Shown: positions 37,072-47,186 of the stretch, one piece after another
Layout of the letters: each line of letters opens with the position of its first letter
Numbering within the stretch: position 1 is the first letter of the stretch
Source: Flaviramulus basaltis
GTDB lineage: Bacteria; Bacteroidota; Bacteroidia; Flavobacteriales; Flavobacteriaceae
Direction of reading: 5' to 3'
DNA: 64,000 nt
Assembly (NCBI RefSeq): GCF_900114265.1
Contig: NZ_FPKV01000001.1
Coordinates: forward strand, 682,001-746,000
Position numbers and translations under genes: made by a program
The notes under the pieces: model-generated
Told to the model about the DNA's origin: nothing
What the model saw: only the letters and a program-made list of their open reading frames with translations
Database searches by the model: none

Positions 37072-37544
37072 TGGAAACTTGTATTATCAAATCGCCCTTG
37101 GGGTTCACTAAAATTACTGGTGATGAAGATGGCGTTGCATCGGTTACCGTTTTAAATTCTGAAGAAAAAATAACTGATGTTATTCCTGTCGAATTAGAAG
37201 ACTGCATCATTCAACTTAATGAATATTTTGAAGGAAATCGCAAACAATTTGATCTTAAGCTAAATCCACAGGGAACCGATTTTCAAAAGAAAGTATGGGA
37301 TGAACTCCTTAATATTCCTCATGGAAAAACAACATCCTACCTAGAACTTTCAAAACAATTGGGTGATGTAAAAGCTATTCGTGCAGTTGCTAATGCTAAT
37401 GGTAAAAACCCTATTTGGATTATTGTGCCTTGCCACCGAGTTATTGGTAGCGACGGTAGTTTAACTGGTTACGCTGGTGGTTTACATAGAAAACAATGGT
37501 TATTAGAACACGAAAGCCCATATAAACAACAATCACTTTTTTAA
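37071..37544 (+). CDS. ogt: Methylated-DNA--protein-cysteine S-methyltransferase
   Basis: Repairs O6-alkylguanine by suicide transfer to the Cys in IIVPCHRVIGSDG, near residue 120. The helix-turn-helix DNA-binding part (PHGKTTSYLELSKQLG, AIRAVANANGKNP) is intact. At 157 residues it is the short Ogt form without the Ada regulatory domain. It overlaps the CNNM gene and is directly followed by the DUF4442-like gene with no gap. Confidence 0.95.
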   Translation: METCIIKSPLGFTKITGDEDGVASVTVLNSEEKITDVIPVELEDCIIQLNEYFEGNRKQFDLKLNPQGTDFQKKVWDELLNIPHGKTTSYLELSKQLGDVKAIRAVANANGKNPIWIIVPCHRVIGSDGSLTGYAGGLHRKQWLLEHESPYKQQSLF

Positions 37545-38075
37545 ATGTATAGAACCCTTACCAATATTGCAAAACGTTTCTTTACCAATGCTCAAGTTTA
37601 TAAATATGGTTTTAATTGGTCGCCAATGTACAGGCGTTCTACAGGAAAATTAATTGAGGTTTCAGAAGATTTGTTATACGTTAAAATAAAAATTCCGTTA
37701 AGTATAAAAAACAGAAATTTTGTTGGTTCTATTTTTGGAGGTAGTTTATTTTCTGCAACCGATCCTATTTATATGATTCAGCTTATGGATATTTTAGGAG
37801 ACAATTATGTGGTTTGGGATAAAGACGCTACCATAAAGTATAAACGTCCAGCAAAAGAAACAGTTTATACTGAATTTGTTTTCACCAAAGATGAAATTGA
37901 AAGTATTAAAAATGAGGTTTCTAAAAATGGTGAATTTAATTTAGTAAAAACACCTAATATTGTAAACAAAGATGGCATTGCTATAGCAGAAATTAGTAAA
38001 ACTATTTATGTTGCAGATAAAGCTTTCTATAAAGAAAAACGCAAACAAAAAGAAACAAATAAATCTTCTATTTAA
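37545..38075 (+). CDS. DUF4442-type hotdog-fold protein
   Basis: A 176-residue protein with the acyl-CoA thioesterase-like pattern: SPMYRRSTGKL, a strand KIKIPLSIKNRN, and the helix region FVGSIFGGSLFSATDPIYM. No catalytic role is established for this group. It starts immediately after the ogt stop and is likely cotranscribed. The C-terminus is Lys-rich. Confidence 0.8.
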   Translation: MYRTLTNIAKRFFTNAQVYKYGFNWSPMYRRSTGKLIEVSEDLLYVKIKIPLSIKNRNFVGSIFGGSLFSATDPIYMIQLMDILGDNYVVWDKDATIKYKRPAKETVYTEFVFTKDEIESIKNEVSKNGEFNLVKTPNIVNKDGIAIAEISKTIYVADKAFYKEKRKQKETNKSSI

Positions 38076-38108
38076 TTACTATATTTATTTTCTACTAAAC
38101 TTAACTTT

Positions 38109-39260
38109 ATGAAATTCATAAAAAAACTCCTTAAATGGATTGTTGTTCTTTTCGGATTATTAATTATAATCCTTTATATTACAGATACAGACTACCTTAT
38201 TAAAGCCGTAAGAACTATATATCTTCAAGGTTACACTACTGCTTATTTAGAAGATTACAAGAAATTTGATAATCAGCCTATTGAAAATGGAACACCTCAA
38301 CCTTGGCCAAATCATAAAGATTATAACTCTGTAAAAGAGACTGAAGGCCTTAATGAAATAAATAAAGCTAATGGAACCATTGCCTATGTTATTATCAAAA
38401 ACGATAGTATTTGGTTTGAAAATTACTATGATGGTTTTAATGAAAACTCTAAATCTAACTCTTTTTCAATGGCGAAAAGCTATGTCTCTGGTCTCATGGG
38501 AAAAGCTATTAAAGATGGTTATATTAAAAGCTTAGACCAACCCGTTAGTGATTTTTTACCAACATTTAGTGAAGGTTTAGCTGCTAAAATGACTGTTGGT
38601 GATTTATCAAGTATGTCCTCTGGAACAAATTGGGATGAAGCTTATTATTCTCCATTGTCAATTACTACACGAGCTTATTTTGATGATGATTTAGAAAAAG
38701 TAATGCTTGGTCTAAAAGTAGTTGATGAACCTGGAACCAAATACAAATATGCTAGTGGAGATACTCAGCTTTTAGCTATGGTTATAGAAAAAGCAACTGG
38801 TAAAAAAATGTATAACTATTTAACCGAGAGTTTTTGGAATCCATTAGGATGCGAAAACCCCACTCTTTGGCAAGTAGATAGTAAGGAACATGATTTAGTT
38901 AAAGCTTATTGCTGTATAGCTAGTAACGCAAAAGATTTTGCCCGATTCGGAAAATTATATAAAGACCATGGAAAATGGAACGGAAAACAAATTTTAGATT
39001 CTGCTTTTGTTGCAAAATCCTTAAAACCGCGCTTTCCAATAAGTCCAGAATATGGTTATGGTTGGTGGTTAAAAAAGCAAAATGATAAAGAATTTTTTAT
39101 GATGCGAGGACATCTTGGACAATATGTTATTGTAGAACCTACCGATAATATTATCATCGTACGTTTGGGGCACTCTAAAGGACCAACAGATAAAATTGCA
39201 ACATTCACAGACGATATCTCTGTATATATAGAAGAAGCCTATAAAATGTTAGAAAAATGA
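38109..39260 (+). CDS. Serine hydrolase, beta-lactamase class C type
   Basis: An N-terminal membrane anchor (about 10-27, IVVLFGLLIIILYI) precedes a class C beta-lactamase/esterase domain. The nucleophile SxxK motif is SMAK near residue 119, and the second motif is a YAS variant in KYASGDTQ. RLGHSKG near the C-terminus could supply the HxG-type third motif. Function could be esterase, peptidase or cell wall related. The exonuclease gene overlaps its stop by four bases. Confidence 0.88.
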   Translation: MKFIKKLLKWIVVLFGLLIIILYITDTDYLIKAVRTIYLQGYTTAYLEDYKKFDNQPIENGTPQPWPNHKDYNSVKETEGLNEINKANGTIAYVIIKNDSIWFENYYDGFNENSKSNSFSMAKSYVSGLMGKAIKDGYIKSLDQPVSDFLPTFSEGLAAKMTVGDLSSMSSGTNWDEAYYSPLSITTRAYFDDDLEKVMLGLKVVDEPGTKYKYASGDTQLLAMVIEKATGKKMYNYLTESFWNPLGCENPTLWQVDSKEHDLVKAYCCIASNAKDFARFGKLYKDHGKWNGKQILDSAFVAKSLKPRFPISPEYGYGWWLKKQNDKEFFMMRGHLGQYVIVEPTDNIIIVRLGHSKGPTDKIATFTDDISVYIEEAYKMLEK

Positions 39261-39970
39261 TAAGCAAGCTAAATCTTGAAAATATTTTATTCCTGGATAT
39301 TGAAACGGTTCCAGAAATGCAAAATTTCTCTGATTTGGATGAAACCAAACAAGCCTTATGGGAACACAAATCGCAATACCAGCGTAAAGATGATTTTACT
39401 GCAGAAGAATTTTATGATCGGGCAGGAATTTGGGCAGAATTTGGAAAAGTAGTTTGTATTTCGGTTGGTTATTTTACATTTCAAGGAGGCTTAAGAAAAT
39501 TTAGAGTGACTTCCTTTTATGGTGATGAAATTAAAATTTTAAAAGACTTTAAAAATCTTCTTATTTCTCATTTTAGTCAAACAAAACATTTGCTTTGTGC
39601 TCATAATGGAAAAGAATTTGACTTTCCATACATTGCTAGACGCATGATTATAAATAATATTGAATTACCACATAAGTTAAACCTTTTTGGAAAAAAACCT
39701 TGGGAAGTTCCGCATTTAGACACCTTGGAATTATGGAAATTTGGTGATTATAAAACATACACATCATTAAAATTATTAACTAACGTTTTAGGCATTCCAT
39801 CACCTAAAGATGATATAGATGGCAGCGAAGTTTATCGGGTTTTCTACAAAGAGAATGAAATTGATAGAATTGTTATCTATTGCGAAAAGGACACGATTGC
39901 GGTTGCTCAAATATTTTTAAGACTTCGTGGCGATTCCATTTTAACTGATGATGAAATTATTCATATATAA
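39257..39970 (+). CDS. Predicted PolB-like 3'-5' exonuclease
   Basis: DEDD-type nuclease fold with ExoI (FLDIETVPE), ExoII (CAHNGKEFDFPYIARR) and ExoIII (YCEKDTIAVAQIF) motifs carrying the metal-binding acidic residues. It is a stand-alone 237-residue nuclease related to the proofreading domain of family B polymerases. The biological role is unknown. It overlaps the serine hydrolase gene and ends at a strong terminator. Confidence 0.88.
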   Translation: MISKLNLENILFLDIETVPEMQNFSDLDETKQALWEHKSQYQRKDDFTAEEFYDRAGIWAEFGKVVCISVGYFTFQGGLRKFRVTSFYGDEIKILKDFKNLLISHFSQTKHLLCAHNGKEFDFPYIARRMIINNIELPHKLNLFGKKPWEVPHLDTLELWKFGDYKTYTSLKLLTNVLGIPSPKDDIDGSEVYRVFYKENEIDRIVIYCEKDTIAVAQIFLRLRGDSILTDDEIIHI

Positions 39971-40001
39971 AAAAGCCCAGATAAATATATCTGGGCTTTT
40001 T
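39971..40001. terminator. Bidirectional terminator between the exonuclease and M4 protease genes
   Basis: A thirteen-base stem (AAAAGCCCAGATA / TATCTGGGCTTTT) with a four-base loop, symmetrical enough to serve both convergent genes. Confidence 0.92.
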
Positions 40002-40024
40002 CTATTAGAATATTAAATGTTTCT

Positions 40025-43000
40025 TTATTCTTTAATGAATCTTTTAGTCATTATTTCATCTCCATCATTAACCTCAATAATATACATGCCTAATTGTAAA
40101 TTAGATATATTTATTTCTTTTTCAGTTAATTGACCTTGTTTTACTGTTTGTCCTAGTAAATTAACAATTCTATAGGCTATCAATTCTTCACCTGCTACTT
40201 GAATATTTAAAATATTTTTTGTAGGATTTGGATATAATCTAAAATCACCTTCAAAATTATCAGGTTCAACTGAAAATGATGCAAATCCTGAATTACCACT
40301 TCCTAGAGGTGATATAGAGTTTGGAGCAAATCCAGAACCAATTATACCCTTAATCGTTACTTGATCTATATAAATATAATCTGAATTATTTGAGGCATCA
40401 CATTGAAATCTAAATTGAGCATTGCTTGCAAAATTATAGTTTGTAGCATCTAAAGTTACTGTAGCAGTATAGAACGTATTGTTATTAAAACTTGTTCCAC
40501 TAGCATATGCAGCAACTGTTGTCCAAGTTGAACCATTGTAATAACGCAACCAGAAGTCTTCACCATTTTCCATACTATACGCATAGAAATAAAACTGAAC
40601 TTCAACAGTATCATACTGTGTTAAATTAAACGATTGAGACGTCATTGCAGAAGCAGTACCAGAATTATCTCTTAACTGTATAGAATAGCTACCTTCATAA
40701 GAACGCGAACCTGAGTAACGAGCAACATCACTTCCTCCGTCAGACCAACCATCCCATCCAGATTCAAAGAAACCTTCGTGTAATACTGTTGTAGATCCAG
40801 AAGAAGCCTCGTTAACAACTATTGTTCTATTTGCAGATGCTAAATTTCCTGCTGCATCACTTACAGAATATGTTACTGTATATGTTCCTTCTGAATTTGT
40901 ATTTACAGTTCCTGAAGTTACAATACTAGAAGTTAAGTTTCCATCAACATTATCTGTTGCTGTTGCTCCTAATTCTGTATAAGTATCGCCAACAGTTAAA
41001 ATAATTGTTGATGCACCATTTAAAGTAATAACTGGTGGCGTTGTGTCTGGCGTTGGAGTTCCATCACCTAAATTAACTGTATAATCTTCTACTTCACCAT
41101 AGTTAAACGTTTCGCAAGATGTTGGCACTCCATTATACTTCATTGAAACACGCATTCTTGTTGTACCATTAATTGCAGAAGATGACACCGTAAAAGTTCC
41201 ACTTACTGGTGTTGTTGATGTAGCAGATTGAGACCAAACTTGTTCTCCAGAATCTCCAAAATCACCATCTTGATTATAATCTATCCAAACAGAATAACCT
41301 TCGTTATATACTGTGCCTGTCCATGTTGGTGTAACTGTGATAGTATAAGCATCTCCTTTTGTAAGGTCTGTGGATATACTTGTGAAGTCTGAATAAAATT
41401 GACCAGAAGAAGCATTATTTATAGTTCCTAATTGTACTCTTCCAATATATTCGTCATTAATATTTGTACTTGCTGAATCACAATATGATAAAGGAGCCGT
41501 GCCTGTAGTTGTAACGCTAATAGAACTTGATGTTCCACTTCCTCCTGTCGAACAGTTAGCTACAACAGAAACTGAATAGGTAGTTCCTGGCAATAATCCT
41601 GAAGAAGTATAAGAGGTTCCTGAAACCGTTGTAGTTGTTCCTCCTATTGTGATGTTGTATGCTACTGCTCCTGAGACAGCAGTCCAATTTGCTGTTAAAC
41701 TATTATCAGAAATAGATGAAGCTGCTAAACTAGTTGGCGCATTCAATGCACAAGTTTGTACAAATTCTGATCCAATACCTACAGCATAAAATGCATTTGT
41801 TGTAGCTATAACTTCAGCACTATTTATACCATATAAATCTTCTGCAGCTTGTATCCCACTTGTTCTTGCATTTGAATATTGTGAATTTGATGATAAATAC
41901 ACACTTTCTAATCGGTAAGCTATAGCTGCTGCTTTATCAATTCCAATACCAACAACACTGTAAGAATCACTATTGTCATTAGTGCCATTTTTACCCACAG
42001 TTAGTATATAAAACCAATGGTTTAAAACACCACTATTATAATGTACACCTCCACTATCACCAGAACCTGTATACCAATTTGTCCCTAAATAAGTATCCGG
42101 TTGACCATGAGCTTTTGGATTTGATAATGAACGGATTGGGCCTCCAATTTCTTCACCTAAAACCCAAGTGCTTTTAGTTGGGTCTGCATAGTATTCTACA
42201 GATGCTGCCCAAATATCTGAAAACCCTTCATTCATGGCTCCAGACTGGTAAGAATAAACTAAGTTCGCCGTGTTTTCACAAACGGCATGACCTATTTCAT
42301 GAGCAGCAATATCAATTGAAGTTAATGGGTCAAAACTTGTGCCATCTCCATAAGTCATTACACTCCCGTTCCAAAATGCATTATCTTGATTTGAATAGCC
42401 ATATTCAACTAAATCAAAATGAACATAACTCTTAATAGCAGCTCCATTATTATCGTAGCTATTTCTATTAAAAGTTTGCATGAAATAATCATATGTTTTT
42501 TCTGCTCCCCAATGCGCATCTAAAGCTGCATTATCTTTATCTGCATTATTATGTTCAGCCGCTGTCCAGTTATTATCATTGTCAGTAAAATCTATTGCAG
42601 AATTATAATTTATTCGCATTTCCATATTATAAGTTTCAATTCCATTTCCTCTAGAACTTCCTCTTAATACATAATTTCCGCCACTTGATGTTGTTTCTAT
42701 AGCTTGTGATCCACTGTAACGCGTAGCTGCAGTTCCTGTAGCAAATACATCTTCTATTGAAACTGTTTTTTTAGATGCCTTTTTTAAATTATTCCCTTCA
42801 AACTTATCTAAATGTTTAATTATAGGATTTTTGAAAACAACTTCTCCTGAGTGAGCATCTACATATATATAATCTCTGCTTATTGGTTTTGTAGCATACA
42901 TATCAAATTTATATACTAATCGCGCTTTATTTTGTTGGATTATTTCACCAGGGAAAATTAAAAGCTCTCCAGATGGCTTTTTATAATTATCCATAATTTT

Positions 43001-43429
43001 AGCCTCTTTTGGACTTTCCCACAAATACTTTTGTGCACCAATATAATTTAAAGCTTTATTAAAGGCAGCCACATTAGACAATTTTGGAGACAAATCTAAT
43101 TTCCCTGCAGAAAATAATTCCCCTGTCATTGTTTTTATTTTGCCATTCTTTGCGTGAACCGTATAAGTTGCAAATTCAACTTTAACACCTTTAATATATT
43201 GTTGATATTTTTCGTGTGTAATGCCTAGTTTATCTGTTTCAGATTGTATTTTAGTTAAATCATTATCTGATGATAATTTAAGTTGGTTTTTAATAACTTG
43301 CTTGGCATCAGATAATCTATAATTTGAAGACTCTTCAAATTTTAAATTTTTAATTTTATTAGGTTGTTGGGCAATAGCTACTATTGAAAATAGTGCAAAT
43401 GCAATTAGAAAGGTAATTTTTTTGTTCAT
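40025..43429 (-). CDS. Secreted M4 (thermolysin-like) metalloprotease with T9SS sorting domain
   Basis: Zinc endopeptidase exported by the type IX system. Domain order: signal peptide (1-20), FTP/PepSY-like propeptide (~40-210), M4 catalytic domain (~250-550) with HEIGH near 375 and NEGFSD supplying the third zinc ligand, a fibronectin type III domain (~556-645), a GEVED domain (~655-785; FNYGEVEDY), a DUF5011-like Ig domain (~795-875; GDTYTELGATATDNVDG), a carbohydrate-binding-like region (~880-1035), and a T9SS type A C-terminal signal (~1056-1134). At 1134 residues it is much longer than thermolysin. It stands alone. Confidence 0.95.
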   Translation of the reverse strand: MNKKITFLIAFALFSIVAIAQQPNKIKNLKFEESSNYRLSDAKQVIKNQLKLSSDNDLTKIQSETDKLGITHEKYQQYIKGVKVEFATYTVHAKNGKIKTMTGELFSAGKLDLSPKLSNVAAFNKALNYIGAQKYLWESPKEAKIMDNYKKPSGELLIFPGEIIQQNKARLVYKFDMYATKPISRDYIYVDAHSGEVVFKNPIIKHLDKFEGNNLKKASKKTVSIEDVFATGTAATRYSGSQAIETTSSGGNYVLRGSSRGNGIETYNMEMRINYNSAIDFTDNDNNWTAAEHNNADKDNAALDAHWGAEKTYDYFMQTFNRNSYDNNGAAIKSYVHFDLVEYGYSNQDNAFWNGSVMTYGDGTSFDPLTSIDIAAHEIGHAVCENTANLVYSYQSGAMNEGFSDIWAASVEYYADPTKSTWVLGEEIGGPIRSLSNPKAHGQPDTYLGTNWYTGSGDSGGVHYNSGVLNHWFYILTVGKNGTNDNSDSYSVVGIGIDKAAAIAYRLESVYLSSNSQYSNARTSGIQAAEDLYGINSAEVIATTNAFYAVGIGSEFVQTCALNAPTSLAASSISDNSLTANWTAVSGAVAYNITIGGTTTTVSGTSYTSSGLLPGTTYSVSVVANCSTGGSGTSSSISVTTTGTAPLSYCDSASTNINDEYIGRVQLGTINNASSGQFYSDFTSISTDLTKGDAYTITVTPTWTGTVYNEGYSVWIDYNQDGDFGDSGEQVWSQSATSTTPVSGTFTVSSSAINGTTRMRVSMKYNGVPTSCETFNYGEVEDYTVNLGDGTPTPDTTPPVITLNGASTIILTVGDTYTELGATATDNVDGNLTSSIVTSGTVNTNSEGTYTVTYSVSDAAGNLASANRTIVVNEASSGSTTVLHEGFFESGWDGWSDGGSDVARYSGSRSYEGSYSIQLRDNSGTASAMTSQSFNLTQYDTVEVQFYFYAYSMENGEDFWLRYYNGSTWTTVAAYASGTSFNNNTFYTATVTLDATNYNFASNAQFRFQCDASNNSDYIYIDQVTIKGIIGSGFAPNSISPLGSGNSGFASFSVEPDNFEGDFRLYPNPTKNILNIQVAGEELIAYRIVNLLGQTVKQGQLTEKEINISNLQLGMYIIEVNDGDEIMTKRFIKE

Positions 43430-43707
43430 TCTAAAATGGTTAAGGTTAGTAATAAAATATTTATAGTATTTGTAAAAAATTTAATATTAAAATCATAAGT
43501 AAATATTTATATTTTGATATTTAACGAAAAGCATTTAAACAAATAGATTTTATGAAAATATTATTAATAAAGTTAATTTCAAGTATAATTTTTAGTGTTT
43601 TCGACGAAATACTGATTATTTTTAAATTTCTGTGGTTTTCCAGTAATTTATTTGAGGAATTGGACTACACTTTAAATTAGTTTAAATTTTAAATCTATTA
43701 AATTCAA

Positions 43708-43715
43708 TATCTTTG
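43708..43715 (+). promoter_or_regulatory. -7 box of the ABC transporter gene
   Basis: TATCTTTG matches TAnnTTTG and lies 20 bases before the ATG. The rest of the 306-base gap between the divergent protease and ABC genes (43430-43735) is AT-rich, with nothing else I can identify. Confidence 0.5.
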
Positions 43716-43735
43716 AAACTATTACCTAAAAAATT

Positions 43736-45409
43736 ATGTCTCATATCTTAAAAATCAAAAATTTATCTATTTCATTTGGTGAAAACGAAGTGATTCATAA
43801 CATTTCTTACGAACTAAATAAAAATGAAATATTAGGTATTGTTGGTGAATCGGGTTCTGGAAAATCGGTTTCTTCATTAGCCATTTTAGGATTACTTCCA
43901 AAAAAAATATCAAGAATTACATCGGGCTCAATTAATTACAATGATGAAGATTTAACGCTATTTTCACCAAAAGCATTACAAACAGTTCGCGGTAGTAAAA
44001 TAGCTATGATTTTTCAAGAACCTATGAGTTCTTTAAATCCATCAATGACATGCGGAAAACAGGTTCAAGAAATATTATTACAACATACAAACCTATCTAA
44101 AAAAGACTCAAAAAATGAAACCATTTCACTATTTGAAAAGGTAAAACTTCCTAGCCCAGAAAGAGTTTATGACGCTTATCCGCATGAAATATCGGGCGGA
44201 CAAAAACAACGTGTTATGATTGCCATGGCAATAGCTTGTAAACCCGATGTGTTAATTGCAGATGAACCAACAACAGCATTAGATGTAACCGTTCAAAAAG
44301 ATATTATTAAACTCTTAAAAACGCTTCAGGTTGAAACTAGAATGAGTGTTATTTTTATTACGCACGATTTATCTTTAATTTCAGAAATTGCCGATAGAGT
44401 TTTAGTCATGTACAAAGGAGATATTGTTGAGCAAGGAAAAACATCAACTATTTTCAAAACACCTCAACACATTTATACCAAAGCTCTAATAAATTCGCGT
44501 CCATCCTTAGAAACAAGATTAAAAGTATTACCAACCATTCAAGATTATTTAAATAACACAACAAATAATGATATTATAACTGGTGAAGAACGCCTAAAAA
44601 GACACTCAAAATTGTATAATAAACCAGCATTATTAGAAATAATAAATGTTGAAAAAGAATATGTTTCTAAAAGCGGATGGTTTAGTAAGCCTAAAACATT
44701 TAAAGCTGTAAATAATGTGAGTTTTAAATTATATGAAGGTGAAACTTTAGGTTTGGTAGGTGAATCTGGTTGCGGAAAAAGCACCTTAGGAAATGCTATC
44801 CTTCAATTAGATAAAGCTACTGCTGGTAAAATATTATATCAAGGTGTAGATATCACCAAGCTTCCTAATTCTGAAATAAAAAAACTCCGAAAGGATATTC
44901 AAATTATATTTCAAGACCCTTATTCCTCATTAAACCCTCGAATTCCAGTAGGTGAAGCTATTATGGAACCTATGAAAGTCCATAAGCTTTATAATTCTGA
45001 TAAAGAAAGAAAAGAAAAAGTGATTGATATTTTAAATCGTGTTGGTTTATCTGAAGATTATTTTAATAGATATTCTCATGAATTTTCTGGTGGGCAAAGA
45101 CAGCGCATTGGTATAGCCAGAACCATTGCTTTACAGCCAAAACTTATTGTTTGCGACGAATCGGTTTCTGCTTTAGATATTTCTGTTCAGGCACAAGTTT
45201 TAAATCTTTTAAATGAATTAAAAGAAGACTTTGGTTTTACATACATATTTATTTCGCACGATTTAGCTGTAGTAAAATATATGTCTGATCAACTACTTGT
45301 AATGAATAACGGTAAAATTGAAGAATTAGATGATGCTGATGTTATCTATAATAATCCAAAAAAAGATTACACAAAAAAATTAATTCATGCTATACCCAAA
45401 GGGTTATAG
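43736..45409 (+). CDS. Double-ATPase ABC transporter protein (oligopeptide type, DppD-DppF fusion)
   Basis: Two complete ABC ATPase domains in tandem: Walker A GESGSGKS near residue 39, signature SGGQKQR and Walker B in IADEPT; then Walker A GESGCGKS near 343, signature SGGQRQR and Walker B in VCDES. Each half ends with the oligopeptide/nickel-type C-terminal extension. It would energise import of peptides or similar solutes, but no permease or binding-protein gene is nearby, so partners must be elsewhere. Confidence 0.93.
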   Translation: MSHILKIKNLSISFGENEVIHNISYELNKNEILGIVGESGSGKSVSSLAILGLLPKKISRITSGSINYNDEDLTLFSPKALQTVRGSKIAMIFQEPMSSLNPSMTCGKQVQEILLQHTNLSKKDSKNETISLFEKVKLPSPERVYDAYPHEISGGQKQRVMIAMAIACKPDVLIADEPTTALDVTVQKDIIKLLKTLQVETRMSVIFITHDLSLISEIADRVLVMYKGDIVEQGKTSTIFKTPQHIYTKALINSRPSLETRLKVLPTIQDYLNNTTNNDIITGEERLKRHSKLYNKPALLEIINVEKEYVSKSGWFSKPKTFKAVNNVSFKLYEGETLGLVGESGCGKSTLGNAILQLDKATAGKILYQGVDITKLPNSEIKKLRKDIQIIFQDPYSSLNPRIPVGEAIMEPMKVHKLYNSDKERKEKVIDILNRVGLSEDYFNRYSHEFSGGQRQRIGIARTIALQPKLIVCDESVSALDISVQAQVLNLLNELKEDFGFTYIFISHDLAVVKYMSDQLLVMNNGKIEELDDADVIYNNPKKDYTKKLIHAIPKGL

Positions 45410-45425
45410 CATGAATATTTTTTTT
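45383..45425 (+). terminator. Terminator overlapping the ABC gene stop
   Basis: ATTCATGCTATACCC and GGGTTATAGCATGAAT form a long stem with one bulged base and an AAA loop, followed by a T run. The ABC stop codon lies inside the right arm. Confidence 0.88.
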
Positions 45426-45670
45426 GTTAGATAAAACAAACTTTTTAAAAATTGTAAATTCTCATTTACAGTTTCTTTGAATTTGCTTTCATCATTAGTA
45501 GGTAATTCAGGTAGATTTGTTGCAATATTCATAATTCTAAATTTTTGGTAGATTTGGGGGAAATCTATTAATCTGTTTTGGTTTCTTTGGGCTCTGCTAA
45601 TATCAAATTTATTTTCAGTTAATCGGTTAAAAAACATAAAAATTCGATGAAATACATTTTTATTTAACAT
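45404..45670 (-). CDS. Possible 88-residue protein, unrecognised
   Basis: An ATG at 45670 opens an 88-codon frame with a plausible composition (NKFDISRAQRNQNRLIDF, then FKETVNENLQFLKSLFYL). Its last codons run into the terminator of the convergent ABC gene, which argues against a conserved gene. An eight-base inverted repeat (TCAAGTTT / AAACTTGA, 45674-45699) lies between it and the CoA-transferase stop. No family is recognised. Confidence 0.35.
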   Translation of the reverse strand: MLNKNVFHRIFMFFNRLTENKFDISRAQRNQNRLIDFPQIYQKFRIMNIATNLPELPTNDESKFKETVNENLQFLKSLFYLTKKIFML

Positions 45671-45737
45671 TTGTCAAGTTTTTATTATAGTAAACTTGAT
45701 TTTTAGATAGCTATTTAATTTGAAAGTAGAATAAATA

Positions 45738-46391
45738 TTAAATGTCCATTTCTGGAATATCCCCATTAATAGTTAAATGTCCTTCAGTCGCATTTTTAAT
45801 ATCTTCTACTGATACGCCTGGAGCACGTTCTAAGAGTTTAAAACCTCTATCTGTTACTTCAACTACTGCAAGATTAGTTACTATTTTCTTAACACAACCA
45901 ACACCGGTAAGTGGTAATGAGCATCTTTTTAATAATTTAGATTCTCCGTGTTTATTTGTATGCATCATAGCCACAATAATATTTTCTGCACTTGCAACTA
46001 AATCCATAGCGCCTCCCATACCTTTAACCATTTTTCCAGGTATTTTCCAATTGGCTATATCTCCATTTTCAGAAACTTCCATAGCACCTAAAATGGTTAA
46101 ATCTACATGCTGTCCTCTTATCATTGAAAAACTTAACGCTGAATCAAAAAAACTTGCTCCAGGTAAAGTTGTTATGGTTTGTTTACCCGCATTAATTATG
46201 TCTGCATCTTCATCTCCTTCAAAAGGAAAAGGTCCCATACCTAGAACTCCATTTTCACTTTGAAACTCTACTTCAATATCATCTCTAACATAATTAGCAA
46301 CCAAAGTTGGAATACCAATACCTAGATTAACATAGTAACCATCTTGAACTTCTTTTGCAATACGTTTTGCAATACCGTTTTTATCTAGCAT
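45738..46391 (-). CDS. scoB: 3-oxoacid CoA-transferase subunit B
   Basis: Beta subunit of the succinyl-CoA:acetoacetate CoA-transferase type. The catalytic Glu lies in SENGVLGMGPFP near residue 44, and GASFFDSALSFSMIRGQHVD is family-typical. With subunit A it moves CoA between succinate and acetoacetate in ketone-body or leucine degradation. It begins three bases after the subunit A stop. Confidence 0.94.
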   Translation of the reverse strand: MLDKNGIAKRIAKEVQDGYYVNLGIGIPTLVANYVRDDIEVEFQSENGVLGMGPFPFEGDEDADIINAGKQTITTLPGASFFDSALSFSMIRGQHVDLTILGAMEVSENGDIANWKIPGKMVKGMGGAMDLVASAENIIVAMMHTNKHGESKLLKRCSLPLTGVGCVKKIVTNLAVVEVTDRGFKLLERAPGVSVEDIKNATEGHLTINGDIPEMDI

Positions 46392-46394
46392 AAT

Positions 46395-47096
46395 TTAACT
46401 TCTTTGTCTTACTGTACGTTGCTCAATTCGTTTTTCATATCGTTCACCCTGAAAAATACGTTGTACAAAAATTCCGGGAATATGAATTTTATTGGGATCC
46501 AAAATACCAAGAGGTACTAATTCTTCAACCTCAGCAACTGTTATTTTTGCTGCACCACACATATTAGGATTGAAATTTCTAGCTGTTCCTTTAAAAATTA
46601 AATTTCCAGCAGCATCTCCTTTCCATGCTTTTACAAAAGCAAAATCGGCTTTAAAAGCATGTTCTAAAACATACATTTTTCCATCAAACTCACGTGTTTC
46701 TTTACCTTCTGCAACTTCAGTTCCATAACCTGCAGGTGTATAAATAGCTGGAAAACCTGCTTGAGCTGCTCTACAACGTTCGGCTAATGTACCTTGAGGA
46801 ATAAGTTCCACATCTAACTCACCAGAAAGCATTTGGCGTTCAAACTCATCATTTTCGCCCACATAAGACGAGATCATTTTTTTTATTTGTTTATGTTGAA
46901 GTAGTAAGCCTAAACCAAAATCATCAACGCCAGCGTTATTTGAAATACACGTTAGTCCATTAACACCAAGCTTTACCAATTCAGCAATAGCATTTTCAGG
47001 AATACCACTAAGTCCAAAACCACCAAGCATAAAGGTCATATTACTAGTAACCCCTTTTAAGGCATCTTGAACATTAGATACTTTTTTATTAATCAT
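46395..47096 (-). CDS. scoA: 3-oxoacid CoA-transferase subunit A
   Basis: Alpha subunit partner of the downstream gene. The CoA-binding glycine loop [16 protein letters not shown] near residues 22-37 and the segment [14 protein letters not shown] are diagnostic. At 233 residues it is full length. No other ketone-body gene is adjacent. Confidence 0.94.
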   Translation of the reverse strand: MINKKVSNVQDALKGVTSNMTFMLGGFGLSGIPENAIAELVKLGVNGLTCISNNAGVDDFGLGLLLQHKQIKKMISSYVGENDEFERQMLSGELDVELIPQGTLAERCRAAQAGFPAIYTPAGYGTEVAEGKETREFDGKMYVLEHAFKADFAFVKAWKGDAAGNLIFKGTARNFNPNMCGAAKITVAEVEELVPLGILDPNKIHIPGIFVQRIFQGERYEKRIEQRTVRQRS

Positions 47097-47186
47097 TATT
47101 AATCAGTTTTTGCTTTATAAAATTACGAATAATTGAATGATTTGATGAAAATAATCACAAATAAAAAATAGTGAGAAATGAAGTGA

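Noticed and set aside
42178-42435. Plus-strand 85-codon frame inside the M4 protease
   Set aside because: Antisense to a strongly conserved catalytic region, with no independent leader; a shadow frame.
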